Below the pieces are notes generated by a model, which saw only the letters and a list, made by a program, of their open reading frames with translations, was not told the origin of the DNA and did no database searches. The translations under genes and the position numbers were made by a program. Source: Halolamina pelagica (GTDB lineage: Archaea > Halobacteriota > Halobacteria > Halobacteriales > Haloferacaceae). From it: a stretch of 64,000 bases of DNA. Positions 43,641 to 52,098 of this stretch are shown here, in pieces. The stretch lies in NCBI RefSeq assembly GCF_900115675.1, contig NZ_FOXI01000001.1, positions 248,001 to 312,000 of the forward strand. Direction: 5' to 3'. Position 1 is the stretch's first letter. Each line of letters begins with the position of its first letter.

Positions 43641-45494
43641 TCAGTTCGGCTGGGCCTCGGTGTCGATCTCGACGTCGCTGTACTTCCCGAGCGCGCCGAG
43701 CTGGCCGAACAGCGGCATGTCGACCCAGTCGTAGCTGAACCGCTCGTTGGCGGGGTAGCCGTAGTTGATCAGCGCGCAGTCCTCCCAGTTGGCCTCCTCG
43801 AGCTTGCGGATCGCGTCGGCGCGAGCCTGGCGGTCCTCCTCGGTGTCGCGCTTGTTGTTCTGCATCGTCTGCCAGGCCTCGCGGGCGCGCTGGGAGGCGT
43901 CGGTCTCGACCCAGTTGAGCCCCACCAGCGGCGGCGCGTCGACGCCCTCGTTGTTGGTGGTCCGGGTGTTCGGCGGGTACAGCAGCGCGAGCACGTTCAT
44001 CGGGTCGGCCCACGCCATCCCCCAGGAGCCGAGCCCGGAGTCGCGGTTGCCCGCGAACTCCCGGTCGAGCAGCGTCGAGAACTCGGCGGTGTTGATCGTG
44101 AGGTCGATGTGGGCAGCCGAGAGCTGGTCACGCAGGTTCCCCGCGATCTGGCTGTTCGTCGAGCCGGGGGTGTTGATGATCTCGAACTCGTAGGGGTCGT
44201 CCTGACTGTAGCCGGCATCCTCCATCAGCGCACGGGCGGACTCGATGTCGGACTCGTTGTAGCCGTAGGGGTAGTTCTCGCGGGCGTGCTCCTCGGCGGC
44301 CTCCGGGCCGCCCGGCCACAGCGACCGCGGCGTCATGTGGTAGCCCGGCGTCTGGCGTCCCTTGTACGCGTCGGCGGCGAGCTCCTCGTGGTTCATCACG
44401 TACGCGACCGCCTTCCGTGCGGGCTCGATCACGTTGTTCGTGTTGAACAGCATGAAGCTGGTCGAGAGCCCGGCGATCCGGAGGTAGTCGACGGTCTCGT
44501 CGTTCTGGAGCGGCCCGTAGGTCCCGATCTGGCGCCCGATGTCGTCTGTCTCCTCGACGCTGACCTTCTCCGGGTCGTACTGCGCGTTGGGGATGGGGAA
44601 CGCGTCGACGTTCCGGTTCATCGCGTAGTTGAACTGCGCGTTCGGGTCGGCGATCACCTGCCAGTGGATCCGGTCGATGCTCGGTTCCTCGCCGTAGTAG
44701 TCGTCGAACGCGACCACCGACGCCTCGTTGTCGGGGCTCCAGTTCTCGAACTCGAAGGGGCCGGTGCCGACGGGCTCGCTGGTGAACTCGTCGTAGGCCA
44801 TCTGGCCGTCGTACCCGTCGATGTCGCCGACGATCCCCTCGGGAACGATCACGAACGAGGAGTCGGCCATGATGTCGATGCCCGCGTAGTACGGCGAGGA
44901 GAGCGTCACCTCGACCGTGTAGTCGTCGACGGCCTCGACGGCGAGGCTGCCGGGGACGTAGTTCCCCTCGTCGTCGGTCTCGTGTTCGACGCCGAGGTCG
45001 CCGAGCAGCACGTAGTCCGACGTGGAGTTGCTCGACCCGGCCAGTCGCTCCCAGGAGTAGACGACCGCGTCGGCGGTGACCTCGTCGCCGTTGTGCGCGA
45101 CCACGTTCTCCCGGAGCGAGAACGTGTACACGGTGCCGTCGTCGGAGACGTCGACGCTCTCGGCGATCGCGTTGGTCACGTCGGCGGTCCCGTGGGGTTT
45201 GCCGACGAGCCCGTCGAACATCTGGGAGACCTTCACGGCCTCCGTCGTGAGGACGGTCGCGATCGGGTCGAGCGTGTTCGCCGACTCGTTGATGAGCCGG
45301 AGGGTCGTCTGGTCGTCGCCGCCGGCCGGCGTGTCGTCGCCGGTCGCCTCGGTGTCGGTATCGGTGTCGGTCCCGAGTTCGCCCGGCGGCGTCTCCTCAC
45401 CGCCGTCGGTACAGCCCGCGAGCGCGCCCGCAGCCGCGAGCCCGCCGGTCGCCTTGAGGAACTGCCGTCGTTGCAGTTCGTCTGAATCAGCCAT
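43641..45494 (-). CDS. dppA: Dipeptide/oligopeptide ABC transporter substrate-binding lipoprotein
   Basis: 617 residues. A twin-arginine lipoprotein signal (RRQFLKATGGLAAAGALAGC) is followed by a Thr/Asp linker and a family 5 solute-binding domain (LDPIATVLTTEAVKVSQMFD at its start, then VYTFSLRENVVAHNGDEVTA). It binds peptides outside the cell and hands them to the permease encoded by the divergent dppBCDF operon. ATG 45494 is preferred to one seven codons earlier because a TATA-like AAAACCTAACC is centred 28 bases before it. Confidence 0.92.
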   Translation of the reverse strand: MADSDELQRRQFLKATGGLAAAGALAGCTDGGEETPPGELGTDTDTDTEATGDDTPAGGDDQTTLRLINESANTLDPIATVLTTEAVKVSQMFDGLVGKPHGTADVTNAIAESVDVSDDGTVYTFSLRENVVAHNGDEVTADAVVYSWERLAGSSNSTSDYVLLGDLGVEHETDDEGNYVPGSLAVEAVDDYTVEVTLSSPYYAGIDIMADSSFVIVPEGIVGDIDGYDGQMAYDEFTSEPVGTGPFEFENWSPDNEASVVAFDDYYGEEPSIDRIHWQVIADPNAQFNYAMNRNVDAFPIPNAQYDPEKVSVEETDDIGRQIGTYGPLQNDETVDYLRIAGLSTSFMLFNTNNVIEPARKAVAYVMNHEELAADAYKGRQTPGYHMTPRSLWPGGPEAAEEHARENYPYGYNESDIESARALMEDAGYSQDDPYEFEIINTPGSTNSQIAGNLRDQLSAAHIDLTINTAEFSTLLDREFAGNRDSGLGSWGMAWADPMNVLALLYPPNTRTTNNEGVDAPPLVGLNWVETDASQRAREAWQTMQNNKRDTEEDRQARADAIRKLEEANWEDCALINYGYPANERFSYDWVDMPLFGQLGALGKYSDVEIDTEAQPN

Positions 45495-45515
45495 ACCCGT
45501 TCCTGTTTGAGCCAA

Positions 45516-45526
45516 CGGTTAGGTTT
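45516..45526 (-). promoter_or_regulatory. TATA box of dppA
   Basis: Minus-strand AAAACCTAACC is centred about 28 bases before the dppA ATG. Confidence 0.5.
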
Positions 45527-45600
45527 TGCGGTGGTTTCAGGCCCCTCGTTTCCGAGGAGAAATACGTTCTTGCCGGCGATTCGGCCGGCTGGGGGAAGAC

Positions 45601-45609
45601 GTATTAACG
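45601..45609 (+). promoter_or_regulatory. TATA box of the dppBCDF operon
   Basis: GTATTAACG is centred 29 bases before the dppB ATG. With the dppA box 80 bases away on the other strand, both halves of the transporter are driven from one short divergent promoter region. Confidence 0.6.
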
Positions 45610-45633
45610 GGCGGCTAATTGGTCCGTCCACGA

Positions 45634-46650
45634 ATGAGTCGCTGGAGTTACTTCGCGCGCAGGGTTCTCCTGATGATCCCTATCGTCTTCTTCGGGACCA
45701 CGATCACCTTCGTGATCCTCCGGATGGGGCCGATCGATCCGGCCGCGGCGGTGATCGGGGCGTCGGGCGACACCGAGGCGTACACGTCGGTCCGGCGGAG
45801 CCTCGGACTCGACCAACCGCTCTGGCTTCAGTACGTCGACTACCTCCGAGACCTGTTCACGCTGCAGTTCGGCTACTCGTGGGTCGTCAACCGCGGGCGC
45901 CCGGTCTGGGAGCTGATCGGCGTCTACGCGCCCCGGACGATCTGGCTGGGGTTCTGGTCGGTGATGCTCCCGCTGTTCGTCGGGCTCCCCCTTGGGTTCT
46001 ACGCCGGCCTCAACCCTAACACGCTGAGCGACTACGTCGCCTCCTTCGGCGGCATCGTCTGGCGGGCGATGCCCAACTTCTGGCTCGCGGTGATCTTCGT
46101 GGCCGTGCTCACCCAGTCCGAACAGCTGTTCGGGTTCCAGTGGGAGTCCTGGCTCGTCGAGACGAACATCGTCACGCCGCCGGAGCTCCAGCGGCTCTGG
46201 GTCCCCGAGAACTTCTTCGGGGCGTTCAAGGCGATCCTGCCCGCCGCGCTCGTGCTCGGCTCGGCGTCGATGGGCAACGAGATGCGGATCGGTCGGACCG
46301 CGGTGCTGGAGACGAAAAACGAGAACTACGTCGAGACCGCCCGCGCGAAGGGCGTCCCCGGCCGAAAGATCGTCTACAAGCACGTGTTCCGGAACGCGCT
46401 CATCCCGCTGGTGCCGATCATCACGGGCGAGGCGTTCCTCCTCCTGGGCGGGAGCGTGCTCGTCGAGACGGTGTTCAGCATCAACGGGCTCGGCTACCTG
46501 TTCTACGCGGCGACGATCAACGCCGACCTGCCGCTCGTAGGCTCGCTGATGTTCTTCTTCATCCTGCTGTCGGTCGGCATCAACATCGTGCAGGACCTGC
46601 TCTACACGTTGATCGATCCCCGCGTCGGCTACGGGGGTGAGGGCGCGTGA
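45634..46650 (+). CDS. dppB: Dipeptide ABC transporter permease DppB
   Basis: 338 residues with the DppB/OppB layout: an N-terminal helix (RRVLLMIPIVFFGTTITFVI), a loop with DQPLWLQYVDYL, then five helices and the EAA motif YVETARAKGVPGRKIVYKHV near residue 235. It forms a heterodimeric channel with DppC. Start ATG 45634 lies at leaderless distance from a TATA box. The stop overlaps the dppC GTG by 4 bases (GTGA). Confidence 0.92.
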   Translation: MSRWSYFARRVLLMIPIVFFGTTITFVILRMGPIDPAAAVIGASGDTEAYTSVRRSLGLDQPLWLQYVDYLRDLFTLQFGYSWVVNRGRPVWELIGVYAPRTIWLGFWSVMLPLFVGLPLGFYAGLNPNTLSDYVASFGGIVWRAMPNFWLAVIFVAVLTQSEQLFGFQWESWLVETNIVTPPELQRLWVPENFFGAFKAILPAALVLGSASMGNEMRIGRTAVLETKNENYVETARAKGVPGRKIVYKHVFRNALIPLVPIITGEAFLLLGGSVLVETVFSINGLGYLFYAATINADLPLVGSLMFFFILLSVGINIVQDLLYTLIDPRVGYGGEGA

Positions 46651-48110
46651 GCGTCGTCGACGACGAGGACGCGACGCTGCGGGAACGGCTGGCGGACGAG
46701 CCCGTACCCGCCCTGCGCGTGCTCGCGGTCGTCGCCGTGCTGGTCGCCGTCGAGTTCGGCGCGCTCGCGAACCTCGTGATGAGTCTCCCGTGGGACGCGG
46801 TCGGCGCGGCACTCCCCGGCTTCCTGCAGGGGGCCGCGGCGACGATCGCGGGCGTCGGCGACGGGCTCGCCGGCCTCCCGACGCTGCTCTCGCGGTCGGT
46901 GATCGACAACGCCGGCTACCAACTCCCCTCGGGCGAGTGGGTGGGAACGTTCATGGGGCTCTCGCCGGCGGCCGCGTGGCTGCTCCGGGTCGCCCTGATC
47001 TACGCCTACGGGTTCGTGTGGCTGCTCGTCGGCTGGTGGAGCTACCTGGTCTACCGCGACAACTACCGCCACGCCGACTGGGCGCCCGTCGACGACATGG
47101 TCGGACGCTTCCGCAACCACTCGTGGGGGCTGTTCGGGCTGGCGATCATCTTCGCGTTCGTCGTGCTCGCGGTGTTCGCGCCCGCGCTGGGGCCGACGAC
47201 CGTCGACGCCAACATCGCCGACCCGTACCTCCACTCGATCGAGTACTACAGCGAGGAGACCGGCGGCGTTGAGGAGATCTACGTCGGCGACGCCAACGGC
47301 GAGTCACAGTCCCGCGGCCAGGGCGGCGAGAACGTCGGGCCGATGCAGTACGACCAGTACGACAGGTTCCACCCCTTCGGCACCCTGCCGAGCGGGAAGG
47401 ACCTGTTCACCTTCATGGCGGCGGGGGCGCGCGTGTCGCTGTTCATCGGCGTCGCCAGCCTCGTCCTCGCCGGCGGGGCCGCCGTCGTGTTCGCGCTCGC
47501 GACGGCGTACTACAAGGGCCTGGTCGACCTGGGGATCGTGATCGCCAGCGACAGCATCCAGGCGCTCCCCCAGCTGCTGGTGATCATGCTCGCCTCCTTC
47601 GTGCTCTCCGGAACCTGGCTCGCGAACCTCTACAACGGGGGTGTCGTGCTGGCGCTGCTGTTCGGGCTGACCGGCTGGCCGGGGCTCTGGCGCGCGGTGC
47701 GTGGCCCCGCGCTGCAGGTCTCCGAGCGGGAGTGGATCGACGCCGCCAAGAGCTTCGGCCAGCGCCCGTCGGTCACGATGCGCAAGCACATGCTCCCCTA
47801 CGTGGTGGGCTACCTGCTGATCTACGCCTCGCTCACGCTCGGGGGCGTCATCATCGGCGTCGCCGGGCTCTCCTTCCTCGGGCTGGGGATCAACGCCCCC
47901 ACGCCGGAGTGGGGCCGGGCGGTCAGCGCGGGCCAGCCCTACGTCGCCACGCCCTCGTGGCACATCTCGCTGCTCCCCGGCATCTTGATCGTGATCGTCG
48001 TCACCGGCTTCAACGCGCTGGGCGACGGGATCCGCGACGCCATCGACCCCCAGAGCGACGTGGAAACCGGCCAACAGGACCAGACCGCGGCTGCAGGGGG
48101 TGGTGCCTGA
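46647..48110 (+). CDS. dppC: Dipeptide ABC transporter permease DppC with extended N-terminus
   Basis: 487 residues against about 300 for typical DppC. The extra first 150 residues carry two membrane helices (around residues 25-45 and 112-132) before the usual first DppC helix (GLFGLAIIFAFVVLAVFAPAL). A long extracytoplasmic loop precedes the core permease with EAA motif EWIDAAKSFGQRPSVTMRKH. It starts with GTG overlapping dppB and its stop overlaps dppD as TGATG. The extension may adapt the complex to the archaeal envelope. Confidence 0.9.
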   Translation: MSVVDDEDATLRERLADEPVPALRVLAVVAVLVAVEFGALANLVMSLPWDAVGAALPGFLQGAAATIAGVGDGLAGLPTLLSRSVIDNAGYQLPSGEWVGTFMGLSPAAAWLLRVALIYAYGFVWLLVGWWSYLVYRDNYRHADWAPVDDMVGRFRNHSWGLFGLAIIFAFVVLAVFAPALGPTTVDANIADPYLHSIEYYSEETGGVEEIYVGDANGESQSRGQGGENVGPMQYDQYDRFHPFGTLPSGKDLFTFMAAGARVSLFIGVASLVLAGGAAVVFALATAYYKGLVDLGIVIASDSIQALPQLLVIMLASFVLSGTWLANLYNGGVVLALLFGLTGWPGLWRAVRGPALQVSEREWIDAAKSFGQRPSVTMRKHMLPYVVGYLLIYASLTLGGVIIGVAGLSFLGLGINAPTPEWGRAVSAGQPYVATPSWHISLLPGILIVIVVTGFNALGDGIRDAIDPQSDVETGQQDQTAAAGGGA

Positions 48111-49240
48111 TGGTCGCCGATTCGTCGCGATCGGACGCCGGGACGGCCGCGGAGCCGGCCGACGACCGCCTGCTCGAAGTGGAGAACCTCCAGACCGTGT
48201 TCCACACCGAGCGCGAGACGATCCGGGCCGTCGACGGGATCTCCTTCGGCATCGCCGAGGGCGAGACGCTGGGTCTCGTCGGCGAGTCCGGCTCCGGGAA
48301 GTCCGTCACCGCCCGCTCCATCATGGGGCTGGTCGACTCGCCCGGCGAACTCCTGCCCGACAGCTCGATCCGGTTCGACGGCCGCGAACTCACCGGACTG
48401 AGCGAGACGCAGTACGAGAGCGTCCGCGGCGGCGGCGTCGCGATGGTGTTCCAGGACCCGCTGTCGACGCTCAACCCCGTCTACACGGTCGGCAACCAGA
48501 TCGAGGAGGCGCTCTCGCTGCATCGCGGGCTCTCCGGATTGGAAGCCACCGAGAAGGCGATCGAACTGCTGGAGGACGTGGGGATCCCCGACGCCGCGAG
48601 GCGCGTCTCGGAGTACCCCCACGAGTTCTCCGGCGGGATGCGCCAGCGCGCCGTGATCGCGATGGCGCTGGCCTGCGACCCGGACCTGCTGATCTGCGAC
48701 GAGCCGACGACCGCGCTCGACGTGACGATCCAGGCCCAGATCCTCGAACTGCTCGCGGACCTCCAGGAGGAACACGGGCTGAGCATCCTCTTCATCACCC
48801 ACGACATGGGCGTCATCGCGGAGGTCTGTGACCGCGTCGCCGTCATGTACGCCGGCGAGGTGGTCGAACAGGCGCCGGTCGTGGAGCTGTTCGAGAACCC
48901 GCGGCACCCCTACACTCGGGGGCTGCTCCGCTCGATCCCGAGCACCCAGCGCGGCGCCGACCGCCTCGAGACCATCGAGGGCGAGGTGCCGACGCCGAAC
49001 GCGCCCGCGACGGACTGCCGGTTCGCGCCGCGCTGTCCCGAGGCGTTCGACGCCTGCCGGGAGGTCCACCCGGAGCCGGTGCCCGTCGCGACCGAGACCG
49101 CCGACGCGGACGCCGACCACACCGCGGCCTGCCTGCTCTACCCCGAGGACGAGACCCGGGAGCAGGCGGTCGACCGTCACGCGATCGAGGACGCGCCACC
49201 CGGAGCCGGGGCCGTCGATTCCGGAGGTGAGTCGCGATGA
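48110..49240 (+). CDS. dppD: Dipeptide ABC transporter ATPase DppD
   Basis: 376 residues with Walker A GESGSGKSV near residue 60, Q-loop VFQDPLSTLNP, signature FSGGMRQR near 178 and Walker B LLICDEPTTALD. The C-terminal oligopeptide-transporter domain holds the cysteine set of this family (CRFAPRCPEAFDAC, then a last Cys in AACLLYP). Starts and stops overlap neighbours (TGATG and ATGA), so it is translated together with dppC and dppF. Confidence 0.93.
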   Translation: MVADSSRSDAGTAAEPADDRLLEVENLQTVFHTERETIRAVDGISFGIAEGETLGLVGESGSGKSVTARSIMGLVDSPGELLPDSSIRFDGRELTGLSETQYESVRGGGVAMVFQDPLSTLNPVYTVGNQIEEALSLHRGLSGLEATEKAIELLEDVGIPDAARRVSEYPHEFSGGMRQRAVIAMALACDPDLLICDEPTTALDVTIQAQILELLADLQEEHGLSILFITHDMGVIAEVCDRVAVMYAGEVVEQAPVVELFENPRHPYTRGLLRSIPSTQRGADRLETIEGEVPTPNAPATDCRFAPRCPEAFDACREVHPEPVPVATETADADADHTAACLLYPEDETREQAVDRHAIEDAPPGAGAVDSGGESR

Positions 49241-50592
49241 GCCGCCCGGGTCCCGAGCGTACGGCGACCGGACTGGCCGGGCTGGACTGCGACCCCGGGG
49301 AGACGCTGCTCTCGGTGCGCGACCTCCGGACGTACTACGAGTCGGGCGACCTCATCGGCGGCCAGCCCGTGAAAGCCGTCGACGGCGTCAGCTTCGACGT
49401 GAAGAAGGGCGAGACGCTGGGGATCGTCGGCGAGTCCGGCTGCGGGAAGACCACGCTGGGGCGGACGCTGGTCCGCCTCGAGGCCGCGACCGGCGGCGAG
49501 GTCCGCGTCGGCGACGACGACGTGACCCAACTCTCCGGGGAGGACCTGCAGGCCTGGCGCCGGAACGCCCAGGTCGTCTTCCAGGACCCCGAGTCGAGCC
49601 TGAACGACCGGATGACCGTCGGCGAGATCGTGCGCGAGCCGCTCGACGTCCACGACTGGGGGACGCCCGCCGAGCGCCGCGCTCGCGTGCGCAGCCTGCT
49701 GGAGAAGGTCGGCCTGCAGGAGGAGCACTACTACCGCTACCCCCACCAGTTCTCCGGGGGCCAGCGCCAGCGCGTGGGGATCGCCCGCGCGCTGGCCTTA
49801 GAGCCGGAGTTCGTCGTCCTCGACGAGCCCGTCTCCGCGCTGGACGTGAGCGTGCAGGCCCAGATCCTGAACCTCCTGATGGACCTCCAGGAGGAACTCG
49901 GGCTCACCTACCTGTTCATCGCCCACGACCTGAGCGTGGTCGAGCACATCTGCGACCGCGTCGCGGTGATGTACCTCGGCAACGTGATGGAGCTCGGGCC
50001 GACGGAGGAGCTGTTCGAGGACCCCGCGAACCCCTACACGCGGGCGCTGCTGTCGGCCGTCCCCGAGCCGGACCCGACCGCCGAGATCGACCGGATGACC
50101 CTGCGCGGGACGCCGCCGAGCCCGCGGGACCCGCCGCAGGGGTGCCCGTTCTCGACGCGCTGCCCGGTCAAGATCCGCCCGGAGGGATTCGAGGACGTCG
50201 ACGACGAGACGTGGGAGGCGATCGAGGTGTTCCGCGAGACGCTGCGGGCCCGCAGCCGTGCCGAGCGCTCGCTCTCGGAGCAGGCCCGCGAGTTCCTCGG
50301 CTTCGAGACCCGCTTCGCCACCGTCGACGAGGTCGTCGAGGAGCTGTTCGCCGACCGCGAGCTGCCGGGCTCGATCCGGGAGCCGGTCGACCGCGCGACC
50401 GACCTCGCCCGCGACGGCGACGAGGCGCCCGCGCTCGACCACCTCCGTGAGGAACTCGGGAGCGTCTGTGACCACGAGCCGCCGGCGGCCCACGGCGTCG
50501 ACGCGACCGCACGCGAGAGCCGCTGTCACCGCCACGACGACGAGTACGAGGAGCCCGCGGCGGTCGGCCCGTCGGTCGGCGACGCGGAGTGA
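49237..50592 (+). CDS. dppF: Dipeptide ABC transporter ATPase DppF
   Basis: 451 residues; typical DppF is about 330. ABC motifs are complete: Walker A GESGCGKTTL near residue 65, VFQDPESSLNDRM, signature FSGGQRQR near 173 and Walker B FVVLDEPVSALD. After CPFSTRCP near residue 305 the family cysteine site is interrupted by about 90 extra residues, largely helical and charged (ARSRAERSLSEQAREF region), before the final Cys residues near 410-430. The extension is unusual and of unknown role. Confidence 0.92.
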   Translation: MSRPGPERTATGLAGLDCDPGETLLSVRDLRTYYESGDLIGGQPVKAVDGVSFDVKKGETLGIVGESGCGKTTLGRTLVRLEAATGGEVRVGDDDVTQLSGEDLQAWRRNAQVVFQDPESSLNDRMTVGEIVREPLDVHDWGTPAERRARVRSLLEKVGLQEEHYYRYPHQFSGGQRQRVGIARALALEPEFVVLDEPVSALDVSVQAQILNLLMDLQEELGLTYLFIAHDLSVVEHICDRVAVMYLGNVMELGPTEELFEDPANPYTRALLSAVPEPDPTAEIDRMTLRGTPPSPRDPPQGCPFSTRCPVKIRPEGFEDVDDETWEAIEVFRETLRARSRAERSLSEQAREFLGFETRFATVDEVVEELFADRELPGSIREPVDRATDLARDGDEAPALDHLREELGSVCDHEPPAAHGVDATARESRCHRHDDEYEEPAAVGPSVGDAE

Positions 50593-51065
50593 TGGCCGAC
50601 GACTGGCGACCCCCGGGCAGCCCGCCAGGGGACCGCGGCGTCCGGTTCCGCCTGCGACAGGCCGTCGACGCGCTGGTGTACGGGCTCGTGTTCACGCTCG
50701 TCGTGTTCGTCGGCAGCGGCGCCGTCTCCCTCGCACTCGGCGTGGGCTGGTTCGGGGTGGAGCTGGTGCTCTTCTTCCTCGGCGTGTCCCTGCTGGCCTA
50801 CGCCGCGTTCCAACTCCGCCCGGCCAAGCGCTGGGACGTGGAGTTCGAGGAGGACGGTTACCGGATCGTCCGCCCCGAGGAGGGCGGCCGGGTCGTCGGG
50901 AGTCGCGAGGAGTCGCAGTTCCAAGCGACCGTTCAACGCGTCCCCCCGCTGCCGACGCTGGGTCTCGAACCGGAAGCGCGGCTCTCGCCGGCGGCGAAAC
51001 TGTTCGTGGCGGCGGCGATGCTGCTGCTCGCGTCGCTGGTGCTCGAGATCGTCGTGTTCTGGTGA
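50592..51065 (+). CDS. Small membrane protein, last gene of the dpp operon
   Basis: 157 residues. The ATG shares a base with the dppF TGA (TGATG), so it belongs to the operon. It has two membrane helices near residues 22-65 (LVFTLVVFVGSGAVSLALG and LFFLGVSLLAYAAF), a cytoplasmic loop and one more at the C-terminus (KLFVAAAMLLLASLVLEIVV). I do not recognise a function; a link to peptide uptake is inferred from position only. Confidence 0.72.
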   Translation: MADDWRPPGSPPGDRGVRFRLRQAVDALVYGLVFTLVVFVGSGAVSLALGVGWFGVELVLFFLGVSLLAYAAFQLRPAKRWDVEFEEDGYRIVRPEEGGRVVGSREESQFQATVQRVPPLPTLGLEPEARLSPAAKLFVAAAMLLLASLVLEIVVFW

Positions 51066-51103
51066 GGGGAGGGTTTTTCCCTCCGCTTCCCCCGAATCCG
51101 GGC

Positions 51104-51619
51104 ATGGACCGCGACGACGGCGTGGCAGACGCCGACCACGATACGCGGAGGGAGGGAAGCGCGGCCGCCGTCGAGGACGCACACCGCATCGCCGACGAGC
51201 GGCGCGAGGACGGCTGGGAGGCCGTCGTCGTCCCGGCGGTCGACACGGCGCCGGTGCCCGACGACGCCGACCGGGGCTACTCGGGGTTCGTCCACGTCGT
51301 CCCCGAGAGCGTCGCCGACGAGGTGGCCGCGGCCTGTGAGCGCGCGGCGTTCCCGCAGTACGACGCCTACCGCCGGCAGGTCGGCGGGGACCTCTTCTTC
51401 GTCGTCGAACTGCTCGATCCGGCGACGGAAACCGTGGTGCTGATCGCCGGCACCTACCGCGCGACCGACGCGGTGGCGCTGTACCGCCAGGCGAGCCGGG
51501 AGGGAACCGTTCGGACCCACCTCAAGCGGCTGAACGGTGAGCGCCTCGGCTCGGTCGAACACGAGTCGATCGAGAAGCTGTTTCCCGAGGGGATCGAGAC
51601 GCTGGCCGGGAGAAGCTGA
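51104..51619 (+). CDS. Haloarchaeal conserved protein of unknown function
   Basis: 171 residues, soluble, acidic. It starts with a helix around AAAVEDAHRIADERREDGWE, continues with alternating strands and helices (SGFVHVVPESVADEV, GGDLFFVVELLDPATETVVLIAG) and ends with RLGSVEHESIEKLFPEG. The pattern suggests a conserved haloarchaeal alpha/beta domain, but no known function or motif can be assigned. A TATA-like GGTTTTTCC is centred 29 bases before the ATG. Confidence 0.7.
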   Translation: MDRDDGVADADHDTRREGSAAAVEDAHRIADERREDGWEAVVVPAVDTAPVPDDADRGYSGFVHVVPESVADEVAAACERAAFPQYDAYRRQVGGDLFFVVELLDPATETVVLIAGTYRATDAVALYRQASREGTVRTHLKRLNGERLGSVEHESIEKLFPEGIETLAGRS

Positions 51620-51620
51620 G

Positions 51621-51914
51621 TCAGTCCCCGCTGGCGGCGCCTTCGGCCGTCTCCGCCTCCGCGGGGTCGGGCTCCGAGTCGGGGCTGTTCGCGGTGTACA
51701 CTCGCTTGCGGGCGTCCTGCAGGCAGATCTCCTCGGTTACCAGTCCCGCCGACTCCAGCCGGCCGAGCGCGTCGCGCACGGTCCGGCCCGCGAGTTGGGT
51801 CTCCTCGGTGACCTCGCTCTGGGTCATTCGGTCGTGTTCCTGCAGCACGAGGTGGACCAGCTTCGCGCTGGGCGGGAGGTCGGCCATCTCCGCCTCCGTG
51901 GCGACTTCGCTCAC
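51621..51914 (-). CDS. Winged-helix transcription regulator (MarR/ArsR-like)
   Basis: 97 residues from GTG 51914. A winged helix covers about residues 14-72: LPPSAKLVHLVLQEHD, then the recognition part TQSEVTEETQLAGRTVRDAL and wing VTEEICLQDARKRVY. The tail is acidic and disordered. GTG overlaps the stop of a 30-residue upstream micro-gene (GTGA) and has GAGGGG eight bases before it, so it is translated by coupling. ATG 51887 inside the frame is a less likely start. Target genes are unknown. Confidence 0.8.
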   Translation of the reverse strand: MSEVATEAEMADLPPSAKLVHLVLQEHDRMTQSEVTEETQLAGRTVRDALGRLESAGLVTEEICLQDARKRVYTANSPDSEPDPAEAETAEGAASGD

Positions 51915-52003
51915 TGTCGCCCCTCGCCGCTGGTAGTTGTCGGCCGCTCAGTCGCCTCGAAGGCGTCGGTCTCGATCGATCCGTTCGGGATGTTTTCGCG
52001 CAC
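51911..52003 (-). CDS. Leaderless 30-residue micro-protein coupled to the winged-helix gene
   Basis: GTG 52003 (or 52009) is about 28 bases after a TATA-like GCTTAAG. It encodes 30 residues (begins MRENIPNGSIETDAFEATE) with acidic character and about 80 percent G/C at third positions, as expected for a real haloarchaeal gene. Its TGA overlaps the GTG of the winged-helix gene. Function is unknown; it is the most gene-like of the short leader ORFs in this window. Confidence 0.55.
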   Translation of the reverse strand: MRENIPNGSIETDAFEATERPTTTSGEGRQ

Positions 52004-52027
52004 GGACACCCGTATGCGCGCGCGACC

Positions 52028-52034
52028 CTTAAGC
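52028..52034 (-). promoter_or_regulatory. TATA box of the micro-gene/winged-helix unit
   Basis: Minus-strand GCTTAAG is centred 28 bases before GTG 52003. Confidence 0.5.
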
Positions 52035-52045
52035 GATTCTTGACC

Positions 52046-52082
52046 CCGAGGTAACCCGGTGACACGAATGTTACCGCCTCGG
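52046..52082 (-). terminator. Hairpin after the rhodanese gene
   Basis: CCGAGGTAAC (52046-52055) pairs with GTTACCGCCTCGG (52070-52082) with a three-base bulge. It starts 17 bases after the stop of the rhodanese gene and just before the next minus-strand promoter, a fitting place for a terminator. Confidence 0.4.
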
Positions 52083-52098
52083 ACGGCCCGTTCGACGC

